A stretch of DNA of 64,000 nucleotides from Paenibacillus athensensis (GCF_004514475.2 NZ_MYFO02000016.1:41465-105464); one strand, 5' to 3'. Counted from the first letter of the stretch, positions 35,406-44,598 are shown. Notes: generated from the sequence alone by a model not told the origin. Made by a program: numbers and translations.

Positions 35406-36764
35406 TTACAAATTGTCATAGGTTTCGTTCGTGTCGGCAATTGCCAGCAATCTTGCCAGATTGACGGCCGTGTAGCCGTATCCGGCGTTATACCTGCGGT
35501 CATAAGGCTTCGTATGTCCGTAATTCGGCTGGGAAGTGTCGTCGGGATAATGCGTATGCACGACAGCCACATTGTTGTAAAACGCCTGCTTGGGCGCAGG
35601 CGCAGCGACCGCGAACTCAGCGCCCCACGTGCCCGGCCCGCCGTATTTGCGCACATAATCCAGCTGCGTAATTGTCCCGTCGTTAATCTCATTGATCAAT
35701 TTAATAAACGGCTGCACATACGGAACAAAATTGCCGTTCATATCGTAAAAAGTTTCTTTGACCTCGTTATAAAGCACCGATGCCAGGAAGTCCTGCCACA
35801 CGGCCGGCAACGCGGCTGCCGATTCGATGACGGCCCACACATTCTCACCGGCGAGCTGCACTTCTTCTGCCAACCATGCAGAAACAATCGCCGTTTCTTC
35901 TTCAATATACTCACAGAGCTCCGTGTCGTTCATATCGCTCAAATCGGCTTCTTCATAACCTTCCGAAGCATTGATTTTCGTCCGCAGACCTTCGAAATCC
36001 GTATAGCTTTTCCAATCGCCGCTTCCCACCAAGCCGGCAATAAAGCTCGAATTAACAGATTCATTCTCCACCGCGGTTTCCTTCAGCACCTTTTTCAAGC
36101 CGTCGTTGCCGTCACGCTCCTTACCCTTGACGATCGCGTTGCTGTCATCCTTGAGCAGTTGCGCATATTCGACGAAAATAGCGTTAGCTTCGCCCAGCGC
36201 CGCTACCTCGGGACGCATTTCTTCAACGCCTGCGCCCCGGCGGGGATAAGAAAACAACTGCCGCTGCACGACCGGCGACCCGGCAGGGCTGTGGTTGCGC
36301 ACGGCCCCAACGGAGCCTGCAGCATAGGTTTTGCGCTGAATTTCCGGCGCTGTCGCGCCAAGCTCGTCCGCTTCTCCGCCTTTCGCTTCGCCTTTACTGC
36401 CGGAAACCGGCCCCGTCACAGATGACGGCGCAAGCGACGCTGCAGCTTGGCGCTGGAGCGCTTCTCCCCCCGACAGCTCCGGCGCTCGCTCAGCAGCCTC
36501 AGGCTGAACTTGGCGACGAACGACGCCACTCGCTTGAACCGCCGCTGACGGAGCCCTATGCAGCTGCGAGCGCATCAGCTGAGCCACCGCCTGATTGCCG
36601 ACAGTCCGCTGCAAGCCGCTTACGCCCGCTGCCGACGAAATCGCCGGGCTTGCCTGACTGGCATAATAAGTTTCCTGCTCGCCGCTCTGCCGCGCCACAT
36701 ATTCCGTCGCCGGATCCAGTGCTGCCGCGCGGGCACTGCGGCGGGCCGTTTGATCCTTCATCAT
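35406..36764 (-). CDS. Putative eCIS-cargo-like/toxin-like protein with LQRTVGN leader
   Basis: 452 residues from the ATG at 36764 (AGGAGG 5 nt upstream, MMKDQTARR). Residues about 51-64 contain LQRTVGNQAVAQLM, the leader motif shared by DUF4157-type and other proteins associated with extracellular contractile injection systems; several QR dipeptide motifs (VRRQVQ, LQRQ, IQRK, VQRQ) follow to about 170, as in that group. Residues about 190-452 are a globular domain with an HTHYPDDTS motif (His403, His405) and GHTKPYDRRYNAGYGY near the end, suggestive of a metal or peptidase site but not assignable. No signal peptide and no immunity gene nearby. Confidence 0.7.
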   Translation of the reverse strand: MMKDQTARRSARAAALDPATEYVARQSGEQETYYASQASPAISSAAGVSGLQRTVGNQAVAQLMRSQLHRAPSAAVQASGVVRRQVQPEAAERAPELSGGEALQRQAAASLAPSSVTGPVSGSKGEAKGGEADELGATAPEIQRKTYAAGSVGAVRNHSPAGSPVVQRQLFSYPRRGAGVEEMRPEVAALGEANAIFVEYAQLLKDDSNAIVKGKERDGNDGLKKVLKETAVENESVNSSFIAGLVGSGDWKSYTDFEGLRTKINASEGYEEADLSDMNDTELCEYIEEETAIVSAWLAEEVQLAGENVWAVIESAAALPAVWQDFLASVLYNEVKETFYDMNGNFVPYVQPFIKLINEINDGTITQLDYVRKYGGPGTWGAEFAVAAPAPKQAFYNNVAVVHTHYPDDTSQPNYGHTKPYDRRYNAGYGYTAVNLARLLAIADTNETYDNL

Positions 36765-36889
36765 CGTCGCCTCCTGCTGCCGATTTGGTATTTGTTTTCT
36801 ATGATAACACAAGCTTTAGCAAAAAAGGGGGAAAACTGTCGCGTTGCGCTACAATTGGCGTCTGCAGGCAGGTTCACTTTTGAAATAAA

Positions 36890-36904
36890 TAGACTTTTAG
36901 TCTA
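36890..36904. promoter_or_regulatory. Palindromic operator-like site upstream of the TetR gene
   Basis: TAGACT-TTT-AGTCTA, a perfect 6 bp inverted repeat with 3 bp spacer, of the kind bound by TetR-family dimers. It lies just upstream of the promoter at 36912-36940. Confidence 0.6.
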
Positions 36905-36911
36905 ATTTAAC

Positions 36912-36940
36912 TGGACACCTTGCCGCGATCGGCATATACT
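36912..36940 (+). promoter_or_regulatory. Promoter of the TetR-FAD oxidoreductase gene
   Basis: TGGACA (36912-36917) and TATACT (36935-36940) are 17 bp apart, and the ribosome binding site GGAGG follows about 20 nt downstream. Confidence 0.65.
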
Positions 36941-36971
36941 GAACGTAATCTAACTCGAACGGAGGTCTCCC

Positions 36972-38894
36972 GTGAATCAATTCATGCGCGCCGCCACCCG
37001 CAAAAAACGCGGGCTTGTTCTGGAAACCGCTTTGTCCTTATTCGCCGACCAAGGGTACGAAGCCGTGTCCGTGGATGACATTATCGCAGCCACCGGCACG
37101 TCGAAGGGGACGTTTTACCACTATTTCAAAAGCAAGGATGCACTCGTATCCGCCGTCTACGACCGCCAAATCGAAGTTATTGAAGCGTGGGTCAAGCAGC
37201 CTCCCTCCAAAGTACTTTCGCTGGAAGGCCATATTAACCGGCTGTTTTTAGACTTAGGGTTTACAATAGGCGATTCCCGCCGGCTGATCCGCAGCTTGCT
37301 GGCGCTTGCGTTGCAAAACGACACTGTACAAAAAAGCGAACGGAACTACACCCGCATCCTTTTTGATGCCATCGTTCATTGGCTGCCCGACCGGGCAAAA
37401 GCGCAATTGCTCGTCAGCGTCTATGGAGGAATCGTCGCCCATTGGTGCAACGAGCCGGACACGGAGCTGGAACCCCTGCTACGCAGCGGACTCGCGCTGG
37501 TCTGGAGCGGACTGCGCCACAGCGACGGGGCCGATTTCACACTGGAAGCCGCTCCGAAGGAGGAACCTGCTATGAAAGTAGCCGTCATCGGCGGTGGTTT
37601 GGCCGGCCTGACCGCAGCCGCTTATTTGTCGGAAAGCCCGCATGTGGAAGGGATTGTGCTGGAACGAAGCCCGCAGCTCGGAGGCCGCGCATTTACTTAC
37701 GAAAAAGCCGGGTTTACACTTAACTACGGCGCGCACGCCATCTATGGCATCGACCGGCATAATTTAACCGTCATGGAAAAAGAGCTCGGCCTGTCGTTCA
37801 GCTCGAAGCAGGTCGATAAACGGCGGGTCATGTACGCCAAGCATGGGCGGCTGACCGAGGCTCCGCTCGATTTTGTCAATTTGCTGCGCACAGAGCTGCT
37901 CAGCACGCGGCAAAAGATGCGTTTTGTCGGGGAAATTACCGCGATCATCGCCAACATTCACAATTTGAAAAATTACGCCACACTCGGCGATTATTTGGCT
38001 GAATCGGATGCCGACGAAGACGTCAAGGAGCTGTGGGAGCATCTGGTCTGCTCCAACTTCTTCATCACGCCCGAAGACGCGCGAAACGTATCCGGCGCTG
38101 CGATCAGCGAGTATTATCACAATTTATTTTTGTCAGGACGTCCCGTCAACTACGTGCTGGGCAGTTGGGCCGTTATTATCAATCAGCTCAAGCTGAAGCT
38201 GGAGACGTCGGGCCGCTGGCAAATTGCCTTGCAGGAAGGCGTCGAGCAGCTCCGCTACGCCGACCGACGGTTCGTGCTGCACACCAAAAACCGTGAAATC
38301 GCCGTCGATAAGGTTGTATTCGCGATGCCGGTGCAGCAGGTCGTCAAGCTGCTCAAAGGCACGGCCTGGGAGCCCTTCCTTGCTCCCTATGAAGGCAGCA
38401 GCGCAACCGAGGTCATGGTGTACGATATCGGCCTCAGCCGCGTCGTCGCCCGCCCGTTCAGCTACATCAGCGACATGGACAACAAGCTGTTCATCAGCGA
38501 CGTTTCGGCAACAGACCATACGCTTGTGCCTGAAGGCGGGCAGCTGCTGCAGGCGATCGCGTATCTGAATGACGACTTCACCGACGAAGCCCGGCGCAAA
38601 GAGTATCTGGACGGCAAAATGCAACAGCTCGAAGCACTGTTTGACCAGCATTACCCTGGCTGGCGCGAGGCGGTTGCCGTCAAGCGGGTTTCCAAAAAAG
38701 CGATGGTATCGAGCGTCAAAAATGTCGCCGCCAACCGGCTGCTGCCGGTGCGGGTGGAGAACGTGCCGTTTTATTTTTGCGGCGACGGCTGCGAGGGCAA
38801 AGGCGAGCTGGCCGAGCGCGCCTTCTCCAGCGCGCGGAGTGCGGCGCTGGCGCTGGTCGAGGAAGCGGCACGGCTGGCCCCGGGCATCTTGTAA
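36972..38894 (+). CDS. TetR-family regulator fused to FAD-dependent oxidoreductase
   Basis: A 640-residue frame with no stop between two complete modules. Residues 1-190 are a TetR regulator: DNA-binding HTH at about 33-52 (VDDIIAATGTSKGTFYHYF) and a ligand-binding helical domain. Residues 201-640 are a phytoene-desaturase/protoporphyrinogen-oxidase-like flavoprotein, with the dinucleotide-binding GGGLAGLTAAAYLS at 207 on, an ERSPQLGGRAFTYE block, and CGDGCEGKGELAERAFSSA near the end. GTG start with GGAGG 6 nt upstream. A perfect AAGGAGG sits 8 nt before an in-frame ATG at 37572 that begins MKVAVIGG, so the oxidoreductase may also be made alone. Confidence 0.9.
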   Translation: MNQFMRAATRKKRGLVLETALSLFADQGYEAVSVDDIIAATGTSKGTFYHYFKSKDALVSAVYDRQIEVIEAWVKQPPSKVLSLEGHINRLFLDLGFTIGDSRRLIRSLLALALQNDTVQKSERNYTRILFDAIVHWLPDRAKAQLLVSVYGGIVAHWCNEPDTELEPLLRSGLALVWSGLRHSDGADFTLEAAPKEEPAMKVAVIGGGLAGLTAAAYLSESPHVEGIVLERSPQLGGRAFTYEKAGFTLNYGAHAIYGIDRHNLTVMEKELGLSFSSKQVDKRRVMYAKHGRLTEAPLDFVNLLRTELLSTRQKMRFVGEITAIIANIHNLKNYATLGDYLAESDADEDVKELWEHLVCSNFFITPEDARNVSGAAISEYYHNLFLSGRPVNYVLGSWAVIINQLKLKLETSGRWQIALQEGVEQLRYADRRFVLHTKNREIAVDKVVFAMPVQQVVKLLKGTAWEPFLAPYEGSSATEVMVYDIGLSRVVARPFSYISDMDNKLFISDVSATDHTLVPEGGQLLQAIAYLNDDFTDEARRKEYLDGKMQQLEALFDQHYPGWREAVAVKRVSKKAMVSSVKNVAANRLLPVRVENVPFYFCGDGCEGKGELAERAFSSARSAALALVEEAARLAPGIL

Positions 38895-38978
38895 AGCGAC
38901 GCTTTGAGCAGGAGAATACGCGGGCGAGTCTGGTGCGCTTTTGGGATGCGTGTGTGGATTAGGGTGGTCGTAAGCTAG

Positions 38979-39018
38979 AAAAAAACGCCGCCGTGATCTG
39001 TAAAGATCACAGCGGCGC
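38979..39018 (-). terminator. Terminator of the trypsin-like protease gene, beyond the repeat array
   Basis: CGCCGC.GTGATC/GATCAC.GCGGCG stem, with TTTTTTT on the minus strand only. Transcription of the protease gene would cross the 31 bp array before stopping here. Confidence 0.85.
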
Positions 39019-39041
39019 TGCGGATATCGGCACGTTGCGGC

Positions 39042-39413
39042 AGAGCGATGCGGCATCCGGTGCGGCTGCGGCAGTGCGATGCGGCGTCCGATGCGGCTGC
39101 GGCAGTGCGATGCGGCGTCCCGTGCGGCTGCGGCAGAGCGATGCGGCGTCCGGCGCGGCTGCGGCAGTGCGATGCGGCGTCCCGTGCGGCTGCGACAGTG
39201 CGATGCGGCGTCCCGTGCTGCTGCGGCAGTGCGATGCGGCGTCCCGTGCGGCTGCGACAGTGCGATGCGGCGTCCCGTGCGGCTGCGACAGTGCGATGCG
39301 GCGTCCCGTGCGGCTACGGCAGTGCGATGCGGCGTCCGGCGCGGCTGCGGCAGAGCGATGCGGCGTCCGGCGCGGCTGCGGCAGTGCGATGCGGCGTCCC
39401 GTGCGGCTGCGGC
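39042..39413. repeat. Minisatellite, twelve 31 bp units
   Basis: Twelve head-to-tail units with period 31 bp exactly, consensus beginning AGTGCGATGCGGCGTCCC and ending GCGGCTGCGGC, differing by a few substitutions (agag/agtg, cccg/ccgg). There are no spacers. Because 31 is not a multiple of 3, all frames read through as Cys/Arg-rich repeats, which explains the spurious long open frames. It lies between the protease stop and its terminator. The flanking 38895-38978 holds nothing recognisable. Confidence 0.97.
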
Positions 39414-39435
39414 AGAGAAAGATGCCTTACTGCGC

Positions 39436-40542
39436 CTAGCGCGATGCTCTGACGCGAATGGCCCGCAGGCGGGCCCGCTGGCGAGCCGTCAGCGGCTGGA
39501 CATACGCATGGTTGCCCTGAGGAGCAGCGCCTTTAACGGCTCCGGCGGCGAATTTGCCGTCAGCGGCCGGAATGGCCACCCGCAAGCCGAAAATCGACAT
39601 GACCGAAGCAATCGGGTTGCTGATCGACCGCAAGCCGTCGGCAGTTCCGGCAAAGTTCAGCGCTGCGGCATAGCGGTCGCTGGCCCGCAGCCAGACCGAA
39701 CCGGAATCGCCCGGCAGCGATACCGGAACTGTACCGCGAATCACCGACTGGTTGCGAAACAGCAGGACGCCCAGCGATCCGCCGTAGTCGACGCGCACGT
39801 CAACGTTGTTCGATTCGACAATGCCGGTGACATACTCTGTGGTCCGGCCAAATTTCATGAAAAGCTCGCCGACGCGGTAGCTGAGCAGATGACCCGGCAC
39901 GGTAATCAATGCGCCGTTTCGATTGATTACATATCGCGGATTAAGCGTGCTATTCGAGAGCGGCAGGGCAATCGCCGCATCGACCACGTTGGCGATATCC
40001 TTGCGCAGCCGAACAAACTCATAGGCCCGGCCAACCCGGTCGATGACCGTGCGACCGCCGTCGGCCGGTCCAGGCTGCAGCGTCTCGGAATAGGCGGTGC
40101 TATTGTTTTTGATCAGGACATGGTTGTTGCTGAGGATGTACAGCTGATTATTTTTGATCACAATCAGGCCCGCTGTACCCGTTGCTGCAGGATCGGGCTT
40201 GCCGATGCTGACGCCCCCGGGCACCGGACGGACGCGCTTGCCGTATACGGCAGGCTTGGCCCCGGATTGTGCCTTTGGGCCCGCATGGCCGTGGAACGTC
40301 CCCGTCGAAACGAATCGCATCGGCACATTCGCTCCAGCTCCTGTCGCCCGCGTCACCGCCAGCTTCAGACTGGTGATCTCGGCTGCGGCGATATTTTTTT
40401 TCGTATAAACAATGACACATGCTCCCGACGCCGGTTTGCCCGGATCGGCATAGCCGACCCCTACCGCCATAACCCCCGCACGCTTGAGCAGTACGGGCGA
40501 CAGGCGGTTTTTATGCTGCAATGCTTGATGAAAGTTCGCCAT
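39436..40542 (-). CDS. Trypsin-like (chymotrypsin-fold) serine protease
   Basis: 368 residues from the ATG at 40542 (MANFHQAL), chosen because GGGGG stands 6 nt upstream. Catalytic triad candidates: His141 (LSNNHVLI), Asp188 (VVDAAIALP) and Ser280 (LPGDSGSVWL), in the chymotrypsin order. An N-terminal segment (about 20-70) has GVMAVGVGYAD, and PGGVSIGKPD leads into the protease domain, as in Nal1-like peptidases. No signal peptide is visible. The tail (about 345-368, TARQRARLRAIRVRASR) is basic. Substrate unknown; its transcript carries the 31 bp repeats. Confidence 0.85.
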   Translation of the reverse strand: MANFHQALQHKNRLSPVLLKRAGVMAVGVGYADPGKPASGACVIVYTKKNIAAAEITSLKLAVTRATGAGANVPMRFVSTGTFHGHAGPKAQSGAKPAVYGKRVRPVPGGVSIGKPDPAATGTAGLIVIKNNQLYILSNNHVLIKNNSTAYSETLQPGPADGGRTVIDRVGRAYEFVRLRKDIANVVDAAIALPLSNSTLNPRYVINRNGALITVPGHLLSYRVGELFMKFGRTTEYVTGIVESNNVDVRVDYGGSLGVLLFRNQSVIRGTVPVSLPGDSGSVWLRASDRYAAALNFAGTADGLRSISNPIASVMSIFGLRVAIPAADGKFAAGAVKGAAPQGNHAYVQPLTARQRARLRAIRVRASR

Positions 40543-40762
40543 TGGCATCCCCCTTTTAAATCGAAGATGCTGTCAGCATATGGAAAATACAAGCAACCCG
40601 AACTCTCTGTTAACCTACCTGTCCGCAAAATCGGCGATTGACGGGTAAGCACAGTCCGACTGCAGCAGGTATCGTGCACGACTCCCCGAGCGTGGCTCGG
40701 GCCGGACGATGGGTGGCGGGAGAACGTTTGGAAGACCGAACAACGGCTGGCAGACCGGATGC

Positions 40763-40803
40763 AAAAAGCCCCGCCCTGCGCCAGCGAGCGCGGAGCGGAG
40801 CTT
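40763..40803 (-). terminator. sbcC terminator
   Basis: An 11 bp stem AAGCTCCGCTC/GGGCGGGGCTT (with G-U pairs) followed on the minus strand by TTTTTG. Apart from this, 40549-40884 shows no gene. Confidence 0.85.
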
Positions 40804-40884
40804 GGGAGTGATTGTGGCTGCCCGCATTCGGGGAGTGCCCGTTTGCGCCAGAGCGCAAAAGCAGGCGCGGTTGCTGCTCAGGCG

Positions 40885-43800
40885 TTACTGCTCCTCCAGC
40901 ACAATGCGGCTGCCGCGACCCGACGGTTCTGCCGGCAGCACCACCAGCTTGCGCGGCAGCCGGGCCCGCAACTCGGCCACATGGCTGATCACGCCTACGG
41001 CGAGCCTGTCCATGTGCAGCTTTTCCAGCGCGCCGACCACCATATCCAGCAGATCGGGATCAAGCGTGCCAAAGCCTTCGTCGAGAAAGAAAAACTCCAG
41101 CGGATACTCACCCTTCAATTGAATTTGCGCGGACAGCGCCAGCGCTAGCGCAAGCGAGGTCAGGAACGTTTCGCCGCCGGATAAGGTACCGACCGGGCGT
41201 TTGACGCCGCCGTTCGCGTCGTCGCGAATGACGAAGCCGCCGCCGGAATCGACCTCCAGCGCATAACGCCGCCTCGTCAACTGGCCTAACCGCTCGGAAG
41301 CGGCGCGGCTCACCTGCATCAACTGCTCCTCGGCCAAAAATTCCACAAACGCGTTGGCTTTCAGCACGTTTTGCAGCTTGCCGAGCCGCTCCTGGCGCTC
41401 TGCCAGCCCGGCGCGGCGCGCCTCCAGCTCGCGCCAGCGCTCATGCCGCACCGCCAGCTCCTCGGCCGCGCGCATAGCCGTCGCGCAAGCGGCCAGCGCC
41501 GCTTCGGCGCGCGTCCTGGCGGCGCTGCGCCCGGCCTGCGCCGCTTCCCAATCGGCCGCGCTGACGACGCGGCCGGCGAGCTTGGCTGCGAGCTGCGCCA
41601 GCGCCAGCCGCAGCTCGTGCTCGCGCGCGCGATGCGCTGTCACGCGCTCGCTCCAGGCGCGGCGCGTCGGCTCCGCCAGCGCCGCCGCTTCGGCGGCTTC
41701 GCGCGACGCGAAGCCGCTTTGTTCGAGCGCGGCGGCCAGCTCGCGCTCGGTTTGCGCCCGCTGCCGCGCCCCGGCAGCGGCGGCTTCCGCCGCGGCGCTG
41801 GCGCGCTGCGCGGCGGTTTGCTGCGCATGGAGCGCTGCGCCATGCGCGGTTTTGGCCCGCTGCGCCGCGGTGCGCAGCGTCTCAAGAGCAGCTGCGGCTT
41901 CGCCGTGCAGCTGCTTGGCGCTCGCGCCGGGCGCGAGCAGCGCGGCCAGCTGCCGCGCTTTGTCGGCGGCGCGCTCGCGCAAGCCCTGCAGCCGCGTCTC
42001 GGCTTGCAGGGCCGCTTTGTCGAGCTCCTGCGCGCGGCGCTGGAGCTCGTCGATTTCGCCGAGCAGCCCGTCGAGGAACGGGATGCTCTTGTCGATGCGG
42101 CCGCGCAGCTCGTCGGCTGCCTGATCGCGGTCGAGCAGCTCGCGGAGCCGCTGCTCGACCGTCTCCCAGTCCGCTTGCCCGGCGAAGCGGACATCCCAGG
42201 CCTGCCGCTGCCGGCGCACTGCCTCAGCGGCGTTGTCCACGCGCTGGCCCGCTTCGGCCAGCGCGTGGTCGGCCGCTCCAAGCTGGGCGGAGCTCTGGTC
42301 GGCCTGACGCTCGGCCGTTTGCAGCTCCTTCAGCAGCGCGGCCAGCCACCGCTCGCCGGTTGCGGTATCGGCCGCCAAACGCTCCAAGCGCTCGCGTTGC
42401 GCAGCCAGCGTTCGCTCAAACGCCTCAGCCTCCAATTCGCCAAAAGCCCCAGCTCTTGCCGTGCCCTCAGCTTCCACCTCGCCCAACGCACCTGCTCTTG
42501 CCGCACCCTCAGCTTCCACCTCACCTAACGCACCTGCTCGCGCCGTACCCTCAGCTTCCACCTCACCCAACGCACCTGCTCGCGCCGTACCCTCAGCTTC
42601 CACCTCGCCCAACGCACCAGCCCGCGTCACGCCCTCAGCTTCCACCTCGCCCAACGCACCTGCTCGCGCCGTACCCTCAGCTTCCACCGCACCTAACGCT
42701 CCGGCTAGCGACACATCCAACGCATCAGCCCCGGCCACCCCTGCAGCCGCTTCCGCCCAGCCAGGCGCGTCTGCCAGCCCGGCAGACTCCGCAGCTTGCA
42801 GCGCGCTGCCGTATAGCGAAACCGTCCGGCTTTGCGCGAGCCGCACCGCGCCCAGCAGCTCGCGCGCCTCTTGCGCCAGCTCCTGCAGGCGCAAGGCCGC
42901 TTGCTCGGCCGCTTCGGCCCCGTTCGCAGCCTCGCCGCCCGCGCCATACGGCGCGGGATGCTCCGTCGCGCCGCAAACCGGGCACGCTTCGCCCGCCGCC
43001 AGCCCCGCGGCAAGCCTTGCCGCCAGCGCATGCCGTTCGGCTTGCCGCCACGCCGCGCGCTGACGCTCAGCCGCTGCCGCAGCAGCCGGCACCAGCGCGG
43101 CCGCTTCAGCCGCAAGCGCCGCTTCGGCTGCCAGCCGTCCGGCCATCTCGCCAAACCAGCCGCCCAGCTGCGCCGCTGCTTGCTCCCGTCCGGCAAGCGC
43201 TTGCTCGTGAGCACGCCGTGCGCCTTGAGCTTGCGTCTCCAGCCGGTCGCGGTCAGACCGGCGCTCGCGCTCCTGCTCCTCCAGCTGGCGCACAGCCAGC
43301 TTGCCCTGCACCGCATCCTGAAGTGCCTGACGCGCCTGACTGGAAACCTCGACGCGCTTGAGCTGCTCCTTCAAATCGGCTTGCTTGGCAAGCGCCTTCT
43401 CCTTCGTCTCCAGCTTGGCCTTGAGCTCCGCCTGCTTGGCAGCGCCGGCTGCGCGCGCTTCGCGCTCCTCGCCCTCGCAGCCAGCGATTTGCTGTTCAAC
43501 CTCGGCCAGCTCCGCCTGCTGCTCCAGCGCTTGCTTGAGCTGCTGCAACCTCAGAAGCAGCGGTTCCTCGCCTTCGGTAAGCGCCTGCTGCGCCCGCACA
43601 AGCTCCGTTTCCGCCGCCTGATAGGCCGCATTGGCAACGACGCGGGCACGTTCGGCCTCCTCCAGTTGCCGCCGGGTGGCGTCTGCCTCGGCCGACGCAG
43701 AAGCGGCGCGCTCCACGTAAGGCCGTGCCCGCTCGGCCTGCTCGGCTTGGCGCAGCAGTGTCTCCTTGGCGCAAATATCAGCTTCATCCGCGCCAAGCAG

Positions 43801-44598
43801 CGCCGCTTCGCGCTCCAGCGCCTCTTGCTCGCGCTGCCAAAGCATCAGCTGCTTGTAATCCTCATACAGCCGTTCGGCCTGCTCCAGCGCTGTGCGGCTG
43901 AGTCCTTGTTCAGCTTCAGCAGCTGTCAGCGCCTGACGCGCAGCTTCCAGCGCCTCCTCCGACGCTTCTCCGAGACCAAGCTGTTCGGCGGCAATTTGCT
44001 TGCCGGCGCTGTCGGCTTCTTTGAAGCTGGCGCTCACTTTTTCGCTCAAACGGTCCCCGTATTGCTCCAAATGAAACAGCCGCTGCAGCATTTGCCGGCG
44101 GTCCTTGCCCGTCAGCGTCAGAAATTCGGCAAATTTCCCCTGAGGCAGCACAACCGCACGCGTAAAATCCTGCATCGACAGGCCCAAAATCGCCTGAATC
44201 CGCTGATTGACATCCTTATCCTTATCGGCTAGCACCGTGGAAGAACCTCCAGCAATCTGTACGAGCCGGCTGATCGTATTTTTGACGGAAAGCTCGGATT
44301 CCCGCTTGTATTGCCGCTCCACCCGATAGCGCAGCGCACCGGACGCATTCGTCAGCTCAAACGTAAACGAAACGGACAACGTGGTCTCCGCGTGATTCAT
44401 AATCGCTTGCGTGCCGCGGCTGGCCCGCTCCACCGTACCGTACAGTGCCAGAGTCAGCGCATCGAGAATCGAGGATTTGCCGCTGCCCGTCGGACCGAAA
44501 ATCCCGAATACGCCGGCCGCGCACAGCCGGGTAAAATCAATTTCCTGCGGCTCCCGATAGCTTTGCAGCCCGGATAATTGCAAATGAATCGGACGCAT
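40885..44598 (-). CDS. sbcC: Nuclease SbcCD subunit C
   Basis: 1237 residues, longer than most SbcC. Walker A GPTGSGKSS is at 35-43. Long Ala/Arg/Glu-rich coiled coils flank a zinc hook CPVC (Cys539, Cys542). The ABC signature LSGGETFLTSLALALAL and Walker B FFLDEGFGTLDPD are near the C-terminus. With SbcD it cleaves hairpins and processes double-strand ends. Oddity: 7 tandem copies of a 14-residue unit (GALGEVEAEGTARA type) lie in the coiled coil about 100 residues after the hook. It starts 18 nt after sbcD and ends the addB-addA-sbcD-sbcC cluster. Confidence 0.96.
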   Translation of the reverse strand: MRPIHLQLSGLQSYREPQEIDFTRLCAAGVFGIFGPTGSGKSSILDALTLALYGTVERASRGTQAIMNHAETTLSVSFTFELTNASGALRYRVERQYKRESELSVKNTISRLVQIAGGSSTVLADKDKDVNQRIQAILGLSMQDFTRAVVLPQGKFAEFLTLTGKDRRQMLQRLFHLEQYGDRLSEKVSASFKEADSAGKQIAAEQLGLGEASEEALEAARQALTAAEAEQGLSRTALEQAERLYEDYKQLMLWQREQEALEREAALLGADEADICAKETLLRQAEQAERARPYVERAASASAEADATRRQLEEAERARVVANAAYQAAETELVRAQQALTEGEEPLLLRLQQLKQALEQQAELAEVEQQIAGCEGEEREARAAGAAKQAELKAKLETKEKALAKQADLKEQLKRVEVSSQARQALQDAVQGKLAVRQLEEQERERRSDRDRLETQAQGARRAHEQALAGREQAAAQLGGWFGEMAGRLAAEAALAAEAAALVPAAAAAAERQRAAWRQAERHALAARLAAGLAAGEACPVCGATEHPAPYGAGGEAANGAEAAEQAALRLQELAQEARELLGAVRLAQSRTVSLYGSALQAAESAGLADAPGWAEAAAGVAGADALDVSLAGALGAVEAEGTARAGALGEVEAEGVTRAGALGEVEAEGTARAGALGEVEAEGTARAGALGEVEAEGAARAGALGEVEAEGTARAGAFGELEAEAFERTLAAQRERLERLAADTATGERWLAALLKELQTAERQADQSSAQLGAADHALAEAGQRVDNAAEAVRRQRQAWDVRFAGQADWETVEQRLRELLDRDQAADELRGRIDKSIPFLDGLLGEIDELQRRAQELDKAALQAETRLQGLRERAADKARQLAALLAPGASAKQLHGEAAAALETLRTAAQRAKTAHGAALHAQQTAAQRASAAAEAAAAGARQRAQTERELAAALEQSGFASREAAEAAALAEPTRRAWSERVTAHRAREHELRLALAQLAAKLAGRVVSAADWEAAQAGRSAARTRAEAALAACATAMRAAEELAVRHERWRELEARRAGLAERQERLGKLQNVLKANAFVEFLAEEQLMQVSRAASERLGQLTRRRYALEVDSGGGFVIRDDANGGVKRPVGTLSGGETFLTSLALALALSAQIQLKGEYPLEFFFLDEGFGTLDPDLLDMVVGALEKLHMDRLAVGVISHVAELRARLPRKLVVLPAEPSGRGSRIVLEEQ
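42409..42702 (-). repeat. Coding 42 bp minisatellite in sbcC, seven units
   Basis: Seven in-frame 42 bp units encode GALGEVEAEGTARA with small variations; the last is degenerate (GAFGELEAEAFERT). The period is 14 residues, two heptads, so added copies would keep coiled-coil phase. Confidence 0.93.

Noticed and set aside
39042..39413. CRISPR array
   Set aside because: Units are contiguous with no unique spacers and no cas genes nearby; it is a tandem minisatellite.
39079..40641. Plus-strand ORF of 520 residues
   Set aside because: It is made of the 31 bp repeats plus the antisense of the trypsin-like protease; no ribosome binding site and no family features.
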